A stretch of 64,000 nt of DNA from the NCBI GenBank assembly GCA_907165065.1, contig OU015525.1, forward strand, positions 53,019,537 through 53,083,536, in the 5' to 3' direction. How positions within the stretch are numbered: position 1 is the stretch's first letter; each line of letters starts with the position of its first letter. Positions 11,994-23,494 of the stretch are shown here, piece by piece. This DNA comes from Caprimulgus europaeus. Taxonomy: Eukaryota; Chordata; Aves; Caprimulgiformes; Caprimulgidae. Made by a program: the position numbers and the translations under genes. The notes under the pieces are model-generated. The model was not told the origin of the DNA and searched no databases. It worked only from the letters and a program-made list of their open reading frames with translations.

Positions 11994-12915
11994 AGCGATC
12001 AGTTGGAAAATGAAGAGAAAAAGAAGAAAAAAGGATTTTTCAGATTCAATGAACAACACATTACTGTTTTCTGTAAAGTCTGCATTACAGAATAGTTTCA
12101 GATAACTCATTAAATAAACTGAACATACACCCACACCCCTAAATTACTCTAAAAAGAAATAAAATAAACACAATAGTAATGCCATATTTATAAAAGAATA
12201 ATTACAGTCTAAGAATGATCTATCAGGGCTAGCCTCATAAGAAAGATTTTATGAGGGGGGGAAATATATTTTTAAAAAATTAATCAAATCTTTTACTGTA
12301 TCTCCCCTCATCAGGCAGTAATAGGTAGGCAACATCACATGCAGAAAAGGTATATTATTTTCTCATACTACAGACATTTCTAAATCATTGATGAGATGTA
12401 ACATTTGGCAAGGAAGTAAGTCAAAACTGCCATTGGGCCACAGCAACTTCTCATTTTCAGAACCCTCAGTCAAGAGCAAGGAACTGAGAATTTATTCTTT
12501 GCAATTAAGGGGGCTTGCAGCCTACCCCACAGCTAAGTACCTAAGCATGGTTACACATCTGCAAACTGTCAAAAATGCCCAAGCTGAAAATTTTCTGGAT
12601 TTGGACCCCAAACAGTGTCCGTGCAATCAAACCCTGTAAGTGTCACTTCTCTCCTAGTAATGAAAAGCCAAAGAACGAAGTTTACAGCTTTCCCAGGCTC
12701 AGTGTTGCTTTCTTTTGGCAACTGTTCCAAAACATTTGACCAATTTAGTATTTTTGAGTTTGCTTTTTTGTTTGGTTGGGGTTTTTCATTATTATTCCTT
12801 CAGAGACAGAACGCTTCAAAGACATCTGCACTAAACGGACTTGCTTTCAGTTAACCTAAACAAACAGCACGTGCGTGTGTAATGGCAGTGAAAGGCATGC
12901 TCTCCTTTTGACTAG

Positions 12916-13080
12916 AGAAACCAATTGCCTTTGCAAGCTGAGGAAGAGCAAAAAGTCCTGAGTGTGGAGACTCCAGACAAGGAAAGCACTGAGGCCTGCG
13001 GAGGAGAGGAGGAGGTGGTGAAGGAGGTGCTGCTGTCTTCTCCCAGCAGCTGTATCATCATCAGATTGACCATTGTGTAA
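12916..13080 (+). CDS. weak candidate terminal exon, Glu-rich
   Basis: A pyrimidine-rich plus-strand acceptor (ctctccttttgactag) is followed by 54 codons and a TAA. The peptide is acidic (AEEEQKVLSVETPDK, then GGEEEVVKEV). The same interval is also open on the minus strand (12856-13317, 153 codons), so openness here partly reflects purine-rich composition. No upstream plus-strand exon or promoter supports it. Confidence 0.13.
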   Translation, partial: RNQLPLQAEEEQKVLSVETPDKESTEACGGEEEVVKEVLLSSPSSCIIIRLTIV

Positions 13081-13462
13081 ACAGCACTGAGGCTGACGAG
13101 AAACTGAGAAGCCAAAGATCACTGCAAAATCTCTCACAACAGATTGGGAAATCTCCTCACTTCGTATGTTTTGATCATCCAAATTCTTCAAACCAGCTGT
13201 TCTCACGAAAACAGGTATCCTCAAAACTCTGAGATCTTCTGCCAGGTCCCAGGGAAGGAGCCTTGGGCCAGAGCAGCATTTTGGCATCAAGAAATCCCAA
13301 GGCAGCGAGCCACCCACACAGACCCTGGTATGGTTCCTTTTTTATATCTGCAGAAACCATGCCATATGAAGGCAAATTTATCTGTTGGTGTCAAAAAGGA
13401 AAACATAACTGGCACAGCCAACTAATTTGCAGCCCCCCTACGGATAATGGTTGATGAGTTAC

Positions 13463-13507
13463 CTCCTTCTCTGCCTCCACAGCCCATTAGTAAGACAGCA
13501 CGAAAGA
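13463..13507 (-). CDS. weak candidate 45-base exon, minus strand
   Basis: A very good acceptor (catccttcttctgcag) is followed by 45 bases and a GAG|gtaact donor. The frame that would follow the donor at 18293 is open (phase 2 at both ends) and contains two adjacent cysteines. The exon is short and its sequence is not recognised. It lies between the CpG island and the candidate at 11924, where an early coding exon would be expected. Confidence 0.17.
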
Positions 13508-15877
13508 CTGCAGAAGAAGGATGACGATTGCTCATGTATTTACCACTTTGCTAGTGAGCAATTTCTTTGTTGCTGTTTTTGTAGGAGTGCTTTTACAGAA
13601 GGAGTCTTTCCAACGCCTTCACGTGAAGGATATCAGAGAGGAAAGGGAAAAGAGATTGCAAAGGATTTGCTTTCACTTCTGATTTCTCTTGTCAGCCTTG
13701 TGAACCGCAGTTCTTCCCCAGAGATATGACCATGCACCACTACTGTCAGTGTGACTACAGCTACACATTGCCCTCAAGATATTACCTGCACGTTCCCTTG
13801 CAAGGAAAGTGGGGATTACTGGGAGGACATTTTTATTGTAGCAGACATGACTCCAAGATGCTCTCAAGGAATGTAACGGCCATTGAGTGACCTAACTAAA
13901 TATCAGACTTCAAATTAATGAAAGTGAGATTTTGGTAGTGGCATGGAGCAAGATGAACATTAATGAACTTCTTAGGAGATGAATGGTCAAGAGGTCACAG
14001 GAAAACGGATATTGAGTAGGTGGGAACACTGGGAAACATGGTGTACAGAAAAGGAACAAAAGGGCATGGGTGACTAAAACGGAAGAATTCCAGCAGGAGG
14101 GCTGCTGAACGCCTTAATTTAGGATGAGGAGGGGGTTAGGAGAGAGGGATAGTAGTGCGGCACCCCCAGTGACAATAGTGCATATGCATTCCCGAGTGAG
14201 AACAAAAGGTGGTTGCTGAAGTTTGACACATCGTAAGGGGCAGCTTTCCATTAGCAGCTCAGAAGGTTTGTGGGAAAAGAAAAAAAAAAAAGTCACAATA
14301 CGCCACAATGGGATGGATGAATGGATGGGATATAAATTGCCTTGACCATTGCAGCAGCATCCACTGCCTACACTACATGCCAGTTGCTTGGGTCAGGGCG
14401 AGGAGAGCTACATTAGAGCAAGACCACAGAGACATTCTGCATTCCCCCTGCTCCTCTTCACATGCTATTTTTGCATGACACTGGTTATAAAACTGAAAAC
14501 GTTGGTTCAGCTTCAGGCAGCAATTTTAGGGTCAATTGCTTCCTCACCAGACACTGAAATCACAATTTTTCAAGCATCAAATTAACTGTGAATGTTTTAG
14601 GGGACAGAGAACTTTACTTATGCATTATTACTGTGGGTCCCCCTCCTCAAAAGCCTATCTTCTAATCCCTCTTGATATGCCAGGTGCTTTTTTTTTTTTT
14701 TCCTAGAATTGCACTTCAAGATGAACTCTGCAATTACATGACTTGCTTTTTGCTCCGTCAACTCATTCCTGACTGTTACACACTCTCCAGCATACAGATC
14801 TCAAGAGGAAGAATACACTTTCAAAACCATGTGAAGCATTTTATCCATTTTTCACAAAAGTACTTCAATATAGGGCTTCCAGCTGAAAGCTTCTGAAACT
14901 TTCCTCAAAACTTTTATAGTTCAGCTTGGATCCATTGCTAATCCCCAGGCAGGCAAAAAGACACATCTGACCCCAGTGCACCATGAAATAAATCAACAAC
15001 AAAGCCTTAATGAGGTCAGCTGTCCAACAAAAAAAACCCCAAACAGGGCTATGCATCTTTCCCTAATACTATCAGTATGATACAGAACAACTACAAAGCC
15101 TGATGCTGCAACTGCTTTCATTCTGGATCCAGCTGAATCAAACTGGTATTTAAATCACACCCCAGCCAATGCTCCACGGGGCTAAGAGGGATGAAAACTA
15201 ATGGAAATTGAAAAGCCATTGCTGGCAATGAAGTCAGATTCAGACTTATGGTGTCACCCACCCATGGAACTCCTAGACAGAATCAAACTTTTGTATTTTA
15301 CTCTTCTATGCAAATGTTATTAAAGTGTGCATATGAAAAAACGTTATTTAAAATGAAAAAGACCATCCAGCAACATCCTGCAAATTCTATACATCTTCAG
15401 CAAATCTAAATGAGAAGTGCTATTTTGTATCAAAATAGGATGCTCATAAAACTTTATGGAAATAACACAGTTACCATAAGAAATGAAGAAATCAGCAGTG
15501 CTATGGAGATTTAACATTTAAGTGGTACGTAACATTAAGTTGAGTTTGGTTTGCTTGGTCTCCATTTCAGTTCTAGAGCCCTGCCTCCATAGCTTGATAA
15601 CTGACCGTCAAGACAACTGTGAAAGCTTATCACTTCATGACCCATGAGCTATACAACTAATTCCCAGCTGCTTTCAGTCAAGCAAAGGCAGCTTTAAACA
15701 TCAGCAGTATCAAAATCTCCCCTTTATTTCACAAACCACAAGATGTGGCAAGTCCTCAGAAGGTGAGAAACATCAGGTGTTAGCAAGGTCTTGCAGGCTC
15801 ACCAAAGAACATCTCAATGAAAAAGCCATATGCCCCTGTGCAAATAAACACAGTATAGTGTGTATAGACACACAAGT

Positions 15878-15922
15878 ATATACATATACATATATGTATA
15901 TATATATAAAAATTATATATAA
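15878..15922. repeat. TA/TACA-rich microsatellite
   Basis: An alternating purine-pyrimidine run made of ATATAC, ATATAT and TATATATATA blocks, continuing into ATTATATATAA. It is short, imperfect and partly palindromic. Confidence 0.8.
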
Positions 15923-16525
15923 TGTCTATAAAGGGTGCTTATCACCCAGCAGGTGGCACTCGTACCCCAAACTCCTGAGGGTGGAGTGCTGTGGGAGGCT
16001 GTGAGCAGCCACTGCTCTACAGGAGGCACCATGTTCCTGAAAGGTAAAACCAGCATGGTCACCAAAGTGTCCACCACCCTTTTGCAAGGCCTGAAGTGCC
16101 AAGTCCAAGCCAACATCCCATTAAGGTAATTGGCCAGGCACCACCTCCATTAATTCCCTCAACAGCTGCAAGACTTCACTGCCTGCTAATTTTGAAGTGT
16201 TCTTGCAGCCTTTCCAGAAGAGCAGCACTTTGGGGACTGAAAGGTTTCTGGAATATTTTTGACGTGGAAGCATCACATTATGATGTCAAGAACAATACAA
16301 TTAAATGTGAAGCTTCCTTCAGACTTCATAGCTTCTTTTCTCCATTTAACACACCCAACTAGCTTTCAATTAATCCCAATAATAATTTGGGCTTTTGAAG
16401 ATCTCATGAATGAGCAAATCAGAACTGGCAGAGGAAATGCTGTTTTCCTTTGATTAAAATTGAAGACTTGTTTTCACCCATGACTTAAGTGTCACTATAG
16501 TATGTACATTCTTAATATACCTCTT

Positions 16526-16561
16526 CTTCAGCTGAGTGGTGCTTCAACTTCAGCTGAGTGG
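16526..16561 (+). repeat. 14-base direct repeat with 8-base spacer
   Basis: CTTCAGCTGAGTGG occurs at 16526-16539 and again at 16548-16561, separated by 8 bases. It looks like a local duplication; no function is evident. Confidence 0.85.
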
Positions 16562-16624
16562 GTTTGTTTTTAAAAAAATATTTTCCCTTTAAATTCAATA
16601 TTCCACTCATTTCCCTCCCCTCCT

Positions 16625-16647
16625 AAAAAAAAAAAAAAAAAAAAAAT
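16625..16647 (+). repeat. poly(A) run of 23
   Basis: An uninterrupted run of 23 A. No retroposed gene body is recognisable directly upstream, so I treat it as a plain homopolymer. Confidence 0.9.
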
Positions 16648-17596
16648 CCGTTTAGAAGCATCAATTTGAAAACATCAGCTCTGCATGGAGCAGTGCTGTT
16701 CCCCATAAGAGAATGCCTCGTGTCAGACTGAAAGATGCCTTTCCAAGGTCATTTCATGTTCCAATGGGTTTGTTATGAAGTTGTGGAACGGCAGATAAGG
16801 TTGCACGAGATAGTAAAGTGCCTTCCTAAGCTAGTTCTGGGCAGTAATGTGCAACTAATAATACTTGAGCAAGGGCCTTCTATAACATAGACCTCTGAAA
16901 GAAACTTCATATGCTGAGATAAATGCTGCTGCGGGAAGGAGTAGTATTGAGATATGGATAATCTGTTTTCCTGCTATCTCCCAATTAAAAAAAAAAAAGC
17001 CAAAGAAAAGGCCTTTTTCTTGACAAATTTACATTAACTGCACATGCTTATGGCTCTTTGACAAAGGTTGTTGGGGGGTCTAGGAACATTAGGGGGTATT
17101 TCTTCAGGAAGTTTTGTTAAAATACCAAATCCTTCGTAAAGATGAAAATTTAATGTTAAAAATTGTTCAATTTAGAATCAGTAGTGATGCCTCCAAGTTA
17201 CAAGAATAAGGATACCAGAGTAGCTCCTGATTAGGTACCAATTTCCAAGGTTAAAAAGGAGAGAGAAAGAAAAAAAAAAACAAACCTAAACTAAACCAAA
17301 CCAAACCCAAACAATCCACAAAGCATATTTAAGAACATTTCTTTGAAAGTCTTGTAGTTACAGCGTGAGGAACGATGATCTAGTATTTTTAGACTGCTTC
17401 TATTATAGCCAAAAAATGGAGGAAACCACATAACAGCATCCTCTTAGTGAGCTTTTAATACTGCCTGAGCCTATCCCAAACTCTGAAAGAAGGTAAGCAT
17501 CTGGCAGCACACTGAATCGCGTGTCACCATTTCAGCCATCACACCAGGGACTAAACCTTTCCCTGGAAAGAACAGGGGAACAAGCATACGAACTCC

Positions 17597-17624
17597 GGGG
17601 AGGGGCCGGGGGGGGGGGGGGGGG
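17597..17624 (+). repeat. G-run of 17 with flanking GGGG blocks
   Basis: GGGG, A, GGGG, CC and then 17 consecutive G. This satisfies the usual pattern for an intramolecular G-quadruplex on the plus strand. It lies a few hundred bases from the CpG island, on the transcribed side if the minus-strand gene is real. Homopolymer length may be unreliable in the assembly. Confidence 0.85.
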
Positions 17625-18292
17625 AATCCTTCTCACAAATGGTCAGCTACATCTTAATGAGGTTTAAAGCTGGATGAAAGATCACCGATTTAGGATCCAG
17701 AAATGCAAGCACCTGGCATCCAAACGGCCCCAAGAAAGGGGCAGCGGGGGTGGGGGGTTTTTAAGTCTAAAATAAGCATTTTGGGGGTCCAAAAGCCTGT
17801 CAGGAAAAATTAGAAAAATGGCCACCCAGCACTGAACTGTGCACAAAATGCAGAGTTTCGGTGCTTCCCACTCTGCACTGCACCCTGCACTCAGCCCCAG
17901 CCCCCTCCTTCCCACCGCTCCCCAACAGCTCCCTGGGGGCTACCGGGGGCTGCCCACCCCTGAGCGCCATCGGCAACCCTCCCGCCGCTCTATTACTGCT
18001 ACTTTTAATTTTCCTGCTAGTGTCACTTTTCTAACGCGCTGCTGTTACTACATGTCGCCGGCTGAGTAGTTTTGGGGGTTTATTAACACCCGAAAAGCTA
18101 AAGAAAAGAGGGCGGCGGGAGGGGGAACACCTTATAAATACCCACTATTAAACGTTTTTAGCGCTAAAGGCGCACCGACCCGCTGACCAACCGACCGCAA
18201 AACCTTGCGGCTTCACCAGGACTGGCCGCAAGCCTGCACTGAACCACCCCAAAAACGGGCTCCAGCGCCCCAGCAGCCCCGGCTGGGCTCAC

Positions 18293-18357
18293 CAGCTGGT
18301 TGCTGTTTCTCGGCCGCGCTCCGGCCGGCACAGCGCAGCGTACCGCGGCTCCCTCAT
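18293..18357 (-). CDS. candidate first coding exon in the CpG island
   Basis: On the minus strand an ATG at 18357, preceded by GGGGGCG, opens 21 codons starting MREPRYAALC plus two bases. It ends at the donor CAGCTG|gtgagc, leaving phase 2. The frame is also open far upstream to about 18954, as expected in GC-rich DNA, so the start could be further 5'. It may instead be untranslated. A second, better donor at 19001 offers an alternative first exon, so the island may drive two leader exons. The next exon is not certain: candidates at 13507 or 12042 would fit in phase. No family is recognised. Confidence 0.3.
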
Positions 18358-19000
18358 CGCCCCCCCCATCCCCCCCTCCGCGGCCGCCCCCGCCGCGCAC
18401 CGCGCAAACCCCGCAACTTTGCTCCGCGGCCGCCACTGCGTCCTCGACACCCGGGCGGATCTTCCGCGGGAGGTGCCGCGCTCCGCGGAGAGGAGAAAGG
18501 CGGGAAGGGCGGCTGAGGGGCAGGCTCCCACAAGAGCCGTACGCGCCTGCGGCACTTCCGCACCGCCCCGCCCGCACCGCGCTGCGGGCGGCAAGTCCGC
18601 TCCGCTGCCGGAGACGGGGCAAGCCCTGCCCGAGGGCACGCCGGAACGATTCGCGGTGGGGGGAGAAGGGACACCCCGAACAGCCGAAAGAAAAAACGCG
18701 GAGCGGGGGAAGGAAAAAGGAAACGAGGCTACCCCACGCCGCAATCCCGCGGACCCCCGCCCGGTCTCCCCGCACAGCGGCGAGGAGCGGACCACGGCGT
18801 CCCGCGGGGGCAGCCGGGGCAGCGCACGTCCCTCAGCCCTCCCCGCTGACCTCAAGCCAAGGACAGCTCGGCGGCCCCGCTGCGCATCGCGACCCGGCGG
18901 GCCGTGCTGCGCTGAGCTGAGCCGAGCTGAGCCCGGGCGGGTGGGCAGCGGCAAGGGTGGCCTGGGGAAGCGAGGGGAGCGGGGAACGGTGGCTCCTCAC

Positions 19001-19140
19001 CTGAGCCTGCCCTGGGAGGTGTTTTTCGCCGCCGCGGCGGGAGGCGGCTCTTCTCGCTCTCCGCGGGAAGGCCGGCGCGAACAGCCCCGGCCCGCCGAAG
19101 TTACGCGCCGTCGCGGAGCCGGGCTCCCACCTGCAGGACC
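19001..19140 (-). other. candidate untranslated first exon
   Basis: The minus strand reads gggcaggctcag|gtgagg at 19001, a perfect MAG|gtragg-type donor. Between the CCAAT/GC-box cluster and this donor I see no ATG on the minus strand, so it would be a 5' UTR exon of about 100-150 bases. The 5' end is an estimate, set by the distance expected from the CCAAT box. Confidence 0.42.
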
Positions 19141-19190
19141 CGGCGCTCTCCAGCAGCCGGCTTGGCTCGGCTCGGCACCGCACGGCTCGG

Positions 19191-19238
19191 CCCGCCCCGC
19201 CGGATCCCGATTGGCGCCGGCGCCGCAGCCGCCCCGCC
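19191..19238 (-). promoter_or_regulatory. CCAAT box flanked by two GC boxes
   Basis: ATTGG at 19210-19214 is CCAAT on the minus strand, in a good NF-Y context (GCCAATCGG). CCGCCCCGCC occurs at 19192-19201 and again at 19229-19238; each is an Sp1-type box on the minus strand. The arrangement is typical of TATA-less CpG-island promoters, and places a start site to the left, near 19.1-19.15 kb. Confidence 0.55.
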
Positions 19239-19420
19239 TCAGCCCGCAGCGCCCGCGGGGGCGGACGGAGCGCGGGGTTGTCGGGGCAGCGATAGGCAGC
19301 AGGGACTGACTCCCTCGGCCCGCCAAGCCCCGGTGGGAAGCGAGTGCGGAGCGGTACGGGGCATCAGCTCCCGCTGCCACCACCCCCAGGTTCTTTTTCT
19401 TTTACAAAATAAATTACAAG

Positions 19421-19444
19421 AAATTTCTTTTACAAAAGAAATTT
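19421..19444. repeat. perfect 11-base inverted repeat (hairpin)
   Basis: AAATTTCTTTT, then AC, then AAAAGAAATTT: the arms are exact reverse complements with a 2-base loop. The flanks repeat ACAAG on both sides. It sits just outside the upstream edge of the CpG island. It lacks a GC-rich stem and is not a terminator in any eukaryotic sense. Confidence 0.85.
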
Positions 19445-19483
19445 ACAAGAGAATTACAAAAGCGGTTCTGTGACGTTACTCCG

Positions 19484-20014
19484 TTACTCTGTGCCATCAT
19501 GTCGTGCCGTTAGGCATATGAGGAGCCCGTTTGCCATAGCCAGCGCTGAGGCCCCGGTGCAGGAGCTGCTGCCCGGTCCGAGCTGGTGGAACGGATTAAT
19601 GCCCTGAGGAGGCAGTGGCGGCCCGGTCAGGGTGCGACAGGATGAGCGCTCCACGACAGACTCGGGGAAACCACAAACTTCTTCCCAACAGCTGAAGGAC
19701 AGGGCCGGATGAGCAGCCTCAGGACTTTCCGAGCTGTACTGCTCCCCAGAAAACCCGAGCACCCTATCTTTTTGGTCTCCTTCCCTCAACAGCCCATAGC
19801 AATTCCCTGCTTTTTTGTTTAAATTGTAGGTAACTTGTGAATCTCCAGATAGTGGGAATCCCCCCTTGGATTTGGGAGTGACCACCCTGAACTTCTGGAG
19901 AAGTGAGGTCACAGCTCTGGGAACACAACCATCCCAGGATGGGAAACCTTCAGCCAGATCTGGAGGTGATGGAGATACCCACACGGAAGTGGGAAATTTC
20001 ATGGAGAAAAGCAC
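19484..20014 (-). CDS. 176-codon open frame upstream of the island, unrecognised
   Basis: An ATG-initiated minus-strand frame of 176 codons ending just outside the promoter. It lacks recognisable domains, has no splice partner and contains proline/serine-rich stretches typical of chance frames in moderately GC-rich DNA. Its length is unusual for the surrounding composition, which is the only reason it is listed. Confidence 0.1.
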   Translation of the reverse strand: MLFSMKFPTSVWVSPSPPDLAEGFPSWDGCVPRAVTSLLQKFRVVTPKSKGGFPLSGDSQVTYNLNKKAGNCYGLLREGDQKDRVLGFSGEQYSSESPEAAHPALSFSCWEEVCGFPESVVERSSCRTLTGPPLPPQGINPFHQLGPGSSSCTGASALAMANGLLICLTARHDGTE

Positions 20015-23000
20015 ACCAAGGAAGAACCAGAACTGCTCAGGGCTGACTTGCCTTTCGCAAAGTGTTAGTGAGATGTCCTACCAGACGACGGGAAGAGCGT
20101 TCCCAGGCCAGCCGCTTTGGGTGTCATGCCTAAGTCATTAACACCAGGATTATACCTGACCCCACTGAGGTCTGTAAGTCACGACAAGGCTGACTTATCC
20201 CCCGTGGGAGGCAGCCAGAATCACTGCATTTGGAAAGTCAGCCGGCTACACAGTGCTGAGGCTTAACGTCTGGCAAATCCCTCTGCTTGGTGGTGGGAAG
20301 GCCGTCTCCCTGCCCAGAGCTGAGCAGCAGGGACAGGTGGGCTCCCCCCCAAAAAGCCACAGAGCAAGGCTGTGGTAGGAAGGATTGTGGCGTCCCTTGG
20401 CCCTTGGTCAGCAGAGCCTGCTGGCACCTCTGCCTGAAGTTTGCCCACAGTGCAAATTATTGCTGAAATCCACCACACGCAGACTTAAGAGTTCAAAGGA
20501 TACCCGTGGGGGAGATCTCCTCGTGAGGGGGCACGGGGTGCCAGCTGCCAGTGGCAAAGGTTGAAGTTCCAACGAGGAAAGTTTTGTTCGACATGTGAGA
20601 TAATTTTCTGTGATAAGTTATGCTTAGGTCGGCTCAGTGAGGAGATCCTGCTATCGAAGGGAGTTGTGTGGCAAGCAGATTTCCTGGTCACCTGCTTTTT
20701 TTTTTGCTTTTTTTTTTTTTTTGGTAACTGGGGAGCTATGTGCAGTTACTGACTTTTAAAGCTTTGCAAATTTATATGCAACACCTGATGGGCTCAAAGA
20801 GCCAGAGGTAAAATTTAGTTAAATAGCCTGACTCAATTTTTCTGCTATTTGGCAAAACATTTGTAGAAACTAAAGTTCCCAGGTCTATGGCAAGATGCAG
20901 AGGGCGAGGTGAGGGAGCTGGGACCCAGCCCTGGCCAATGCATTGGCAGGCATTCCCCAGCCAAGAGCCGGCCTTGTCACAGCAGGGACGGCAAGGCCAG
21001 GCTTCCCAGCTGGAGCTGGGCTGTGAGGCGAGGAGTGAAGCTGTGAGCAGGAAAGTGGCTTCAATCAATGCCGTGAAGGACTCTGGCTATCATGGGAAGA
21101 ACCGATGGTGCATCCCATGGTATAACGAGTTTCTTACCTCTGCTAAAGTCGAGGGGGGCTCTGGGAAGGAATGGATTGTGTAGAAACAGTGCTGTAAAAT
21201 GAGTGCTAAGGGTGAGAAGGCTCCCAGGGAAAGCTGGTGCTCTGCCGTGGGTGGCAGCAGGTACCTGGGGCTTTAGGGGAACTGGCTTCAGACAATTCGG
21301 AAGCAGCCACCCAGCCCTGCTTTATTGGACAAAATGGCTGAAGCATATTTTGTTCCGCTGATGTGGGAAGAGGCTGCGCCAGTCCCTGTCGGGGAGGCAT
21401 TAATTAAAGGAACTAATGGCAAGTTCCTAAAATATCCATCAGAGTGATCAGGATGTCTGTTGAGAGAAATCTGACTTGCTGGGCTTCAAGTTGTGCCAAG
21501 TCATTGTGTTCATCAGGAAATGAGAGTGTTCTGGGACAGGTAAAACACAAATAAATCATGCTGACCCTCCTCTGGTACTTTCTGCTCATATTTCCAAAGC
21601 CACATTTCAGGAGGTGGCTTACATACATTTGTTATGTATTTACTTAATCGACTGTAACAGCTCTGAGGCATTTTTTGGCTTATATTTTGGTTAAAGCTTT
21701 TAGTGCATTGTAGAGGAGTCTCTCCTTACTAAAATTACCATCCTAAGCACCCCTTTCTGAAATTCCCCTGCTCAGGATCCCTTAGAGAGGCTGCATTAGA
21801 AGAATGTTAATCTGATTTATGGTAACCTGGCGTAACAACTTGTGGTAATGGGTGATACAAAGTTGAAAACCTGCGACAGAGAGGACATTCGTCTCTGGCC
21901 GTGATGTGAACGTGGAAGCCTCAGGAGGCCGGCTGGGGAGAGCGCAGAGTCTGTGAGCACGGGGTGATGAATGAGGGGAGTATTTACAGCATCACTCTAA
22001 AGAGCCATTTACACCAGAGAGCATCATTATTTTCACACATATCAGTACTTCATAGTGTGGGCTGGCCTCATATATCCAAACTTTTATGGGCCCTCCATAT
22101 TATTTGTGTGGCAGTGGTGGGTTTTTTTTACTTTAAATGAACCTAATTAATAATGCTTCATCTGCCACTGCTTATTAACACACTGCTGGAAGATGGAGTC
22201 ATGGGAGAGGAGTGCCTGCCGGCTGCTGCTCTTCAACCTCTGAAGGAGTCCAGCCCTTCTTGAGCTCCATGCTCTGAGGATGAGGCCGGAGGTACAGATT
22301 TGCAATTAAATTTGGGTTCACTAAAAGGAGTAATGAATAGTAGAGTAATATACTGTAGAGACCCTGTTTCCTCTGTGGGAAGACCTTTCTGAACAGTCTC
22401 TGCGGCCCTGCCATCGCTGGCACACCAGCTGGCAACACCAGCTCTGGGCATCCTTTGCCCCACAGGCACATCCTGCAGACAATTTGCCTACTTACAGTAA
22501 AATCCAAGAGCACTTGTTTAAATGCTCTGTTTCCAGTAAATGAGACTGTACACCACAGCAGCAGCTTTGCCTGTACCTGGTCATTTTAAATCGATGGGGT
22601 TTGTTAGAGGGGTTGCTTTCAAATTGGAGGCTGTTATTATCTGAATCCACAGCTTTATTTTTATACTATCATCAGTGCACGTGATGTTTAAAAGATAAAA
22701 AGACAGAAAGAGGCAGCATCCCTGCTCCAGCAAATATATGGTTTTGGGACTGAAACAGATTTATTGAAATCAATGTGCACTTTATCATTGATTTCTTTGT
22801 GCAGTGAGGCCTCCTTTAAAGCTTGACAGCTTTTTCTTGTAAAGCTGAAATGAGACTAACCTGAAGTAGCAACACTGAGTAGTTTGCTATGAAACTTCTC
22901 TCTCCTTCTCTCCAGACTTCTGAGACACCGAAGAATTACTTTTATTTTAAAATATGTTTATCACATTTACTGAAAGCACCCAGGCTGCCTAAAACTATAC

Positions 23001-23490
23001 AAAATGCATGTGAAATTCAGTTTAGCATTGATGGGGGACTTGGCCAGATGATCTAACTGGTCATTTATACCTAGCTATGACTGTAATTACATGTCCACAT
23101 TATGCCATCTAATATTTTAAATTCATCCTACACCACATTTTAATTCAGTGAAAGGAATTTACTTTAGCATCATTCTTTTCCCATGTCACAAGAGCAATTT
23201 TTCACTGTTGATAAGAAAATATAATTTTTGTTTAGAAAAATTGCAAATGACAGAGCCATTGCTATGTCACCTGAGCTTTCCTTATTTAACGATTGTTTCC
23301 TTATTTAGTGAATAATTTCAATGAATTTCAGAATAATAACAATCTGTAGTGCATAGATACCAATTGTACAGAAAATTTATTTAAATAAATTACTGTGAAC
23401 TAGGGTCTCGTCATATGAAACACTGCTTTTGCAGCCTCCATAGCTTGTCCCCCTAAAAAGAATAGCAAGAAATACATTATTCGACATTTT
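20015..23490. other. gene-poor stretch upstream of the CpG-island promoter
   Basis: No repeat or gene is recognised. There are T-runs near 20694-20722. A 23-base pseudo-exon on the minus strand near 21137-21159 has excellent splice sites but is too short to judge. The part from 22.5 kb onward is AT-rich. Confidence 0.35.
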
Positions 23491-23494
23491 AAGT

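Larger units (their letters stand above)
13508..17590. other. presumed intron with simple-sequence tracts
   Basis: No coding exon is supported. It contains GGAT-type short repeats near 14310-14330, a TA-rich microsatellite near 15880, a 14-base direct repeat at 16526-16561 and a 23-base A-run at 16625. Small open frames on both strands show no domains. Confidence 0.35.
18040..19370 (-). promoter_or_regulatory. CpG-island promoter
   Basis: About 1.3 kb with very high GC and dense unmethylated-type CpG, standing out sharply from the AT-rich flanks. Such islands mark promoters in vertebrates. Direction is inferred. The minus strand has an inverted CCAAT box and Sp1-type GC boxes at 19191-19238, followed by two strong splice donors (19001 CAG|gtgagg and 18293 CTG|gtgagc). 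The plus strand shows no comparable donor. A TATAAATA-like string at about 18131-18140 reads on the plus strand but has no supporting exon. Long open frames on both strands inside the island (up to 296 codons) reflect scarcity of A/T-rich stop codons. Confidence 0.8.

Noticed and set aside
18131..18140. TATAAATA-like plus-strand TATA box
   Set aside because: No plus-strand exon, donor or coding start follows within the expected distance. It lies at the downstream edge of the island for the inferred minus-strand promoter.
18419..19309. 296-codon plus-strand frame in the CpG island, with overlapping 206- and 221-codon frames
   Set aside because: GC-rich islands lack stop codons by composition. 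The plus strand has no good splice donor here, and the peptide is Arg/Pro/Ala-rich without domains.
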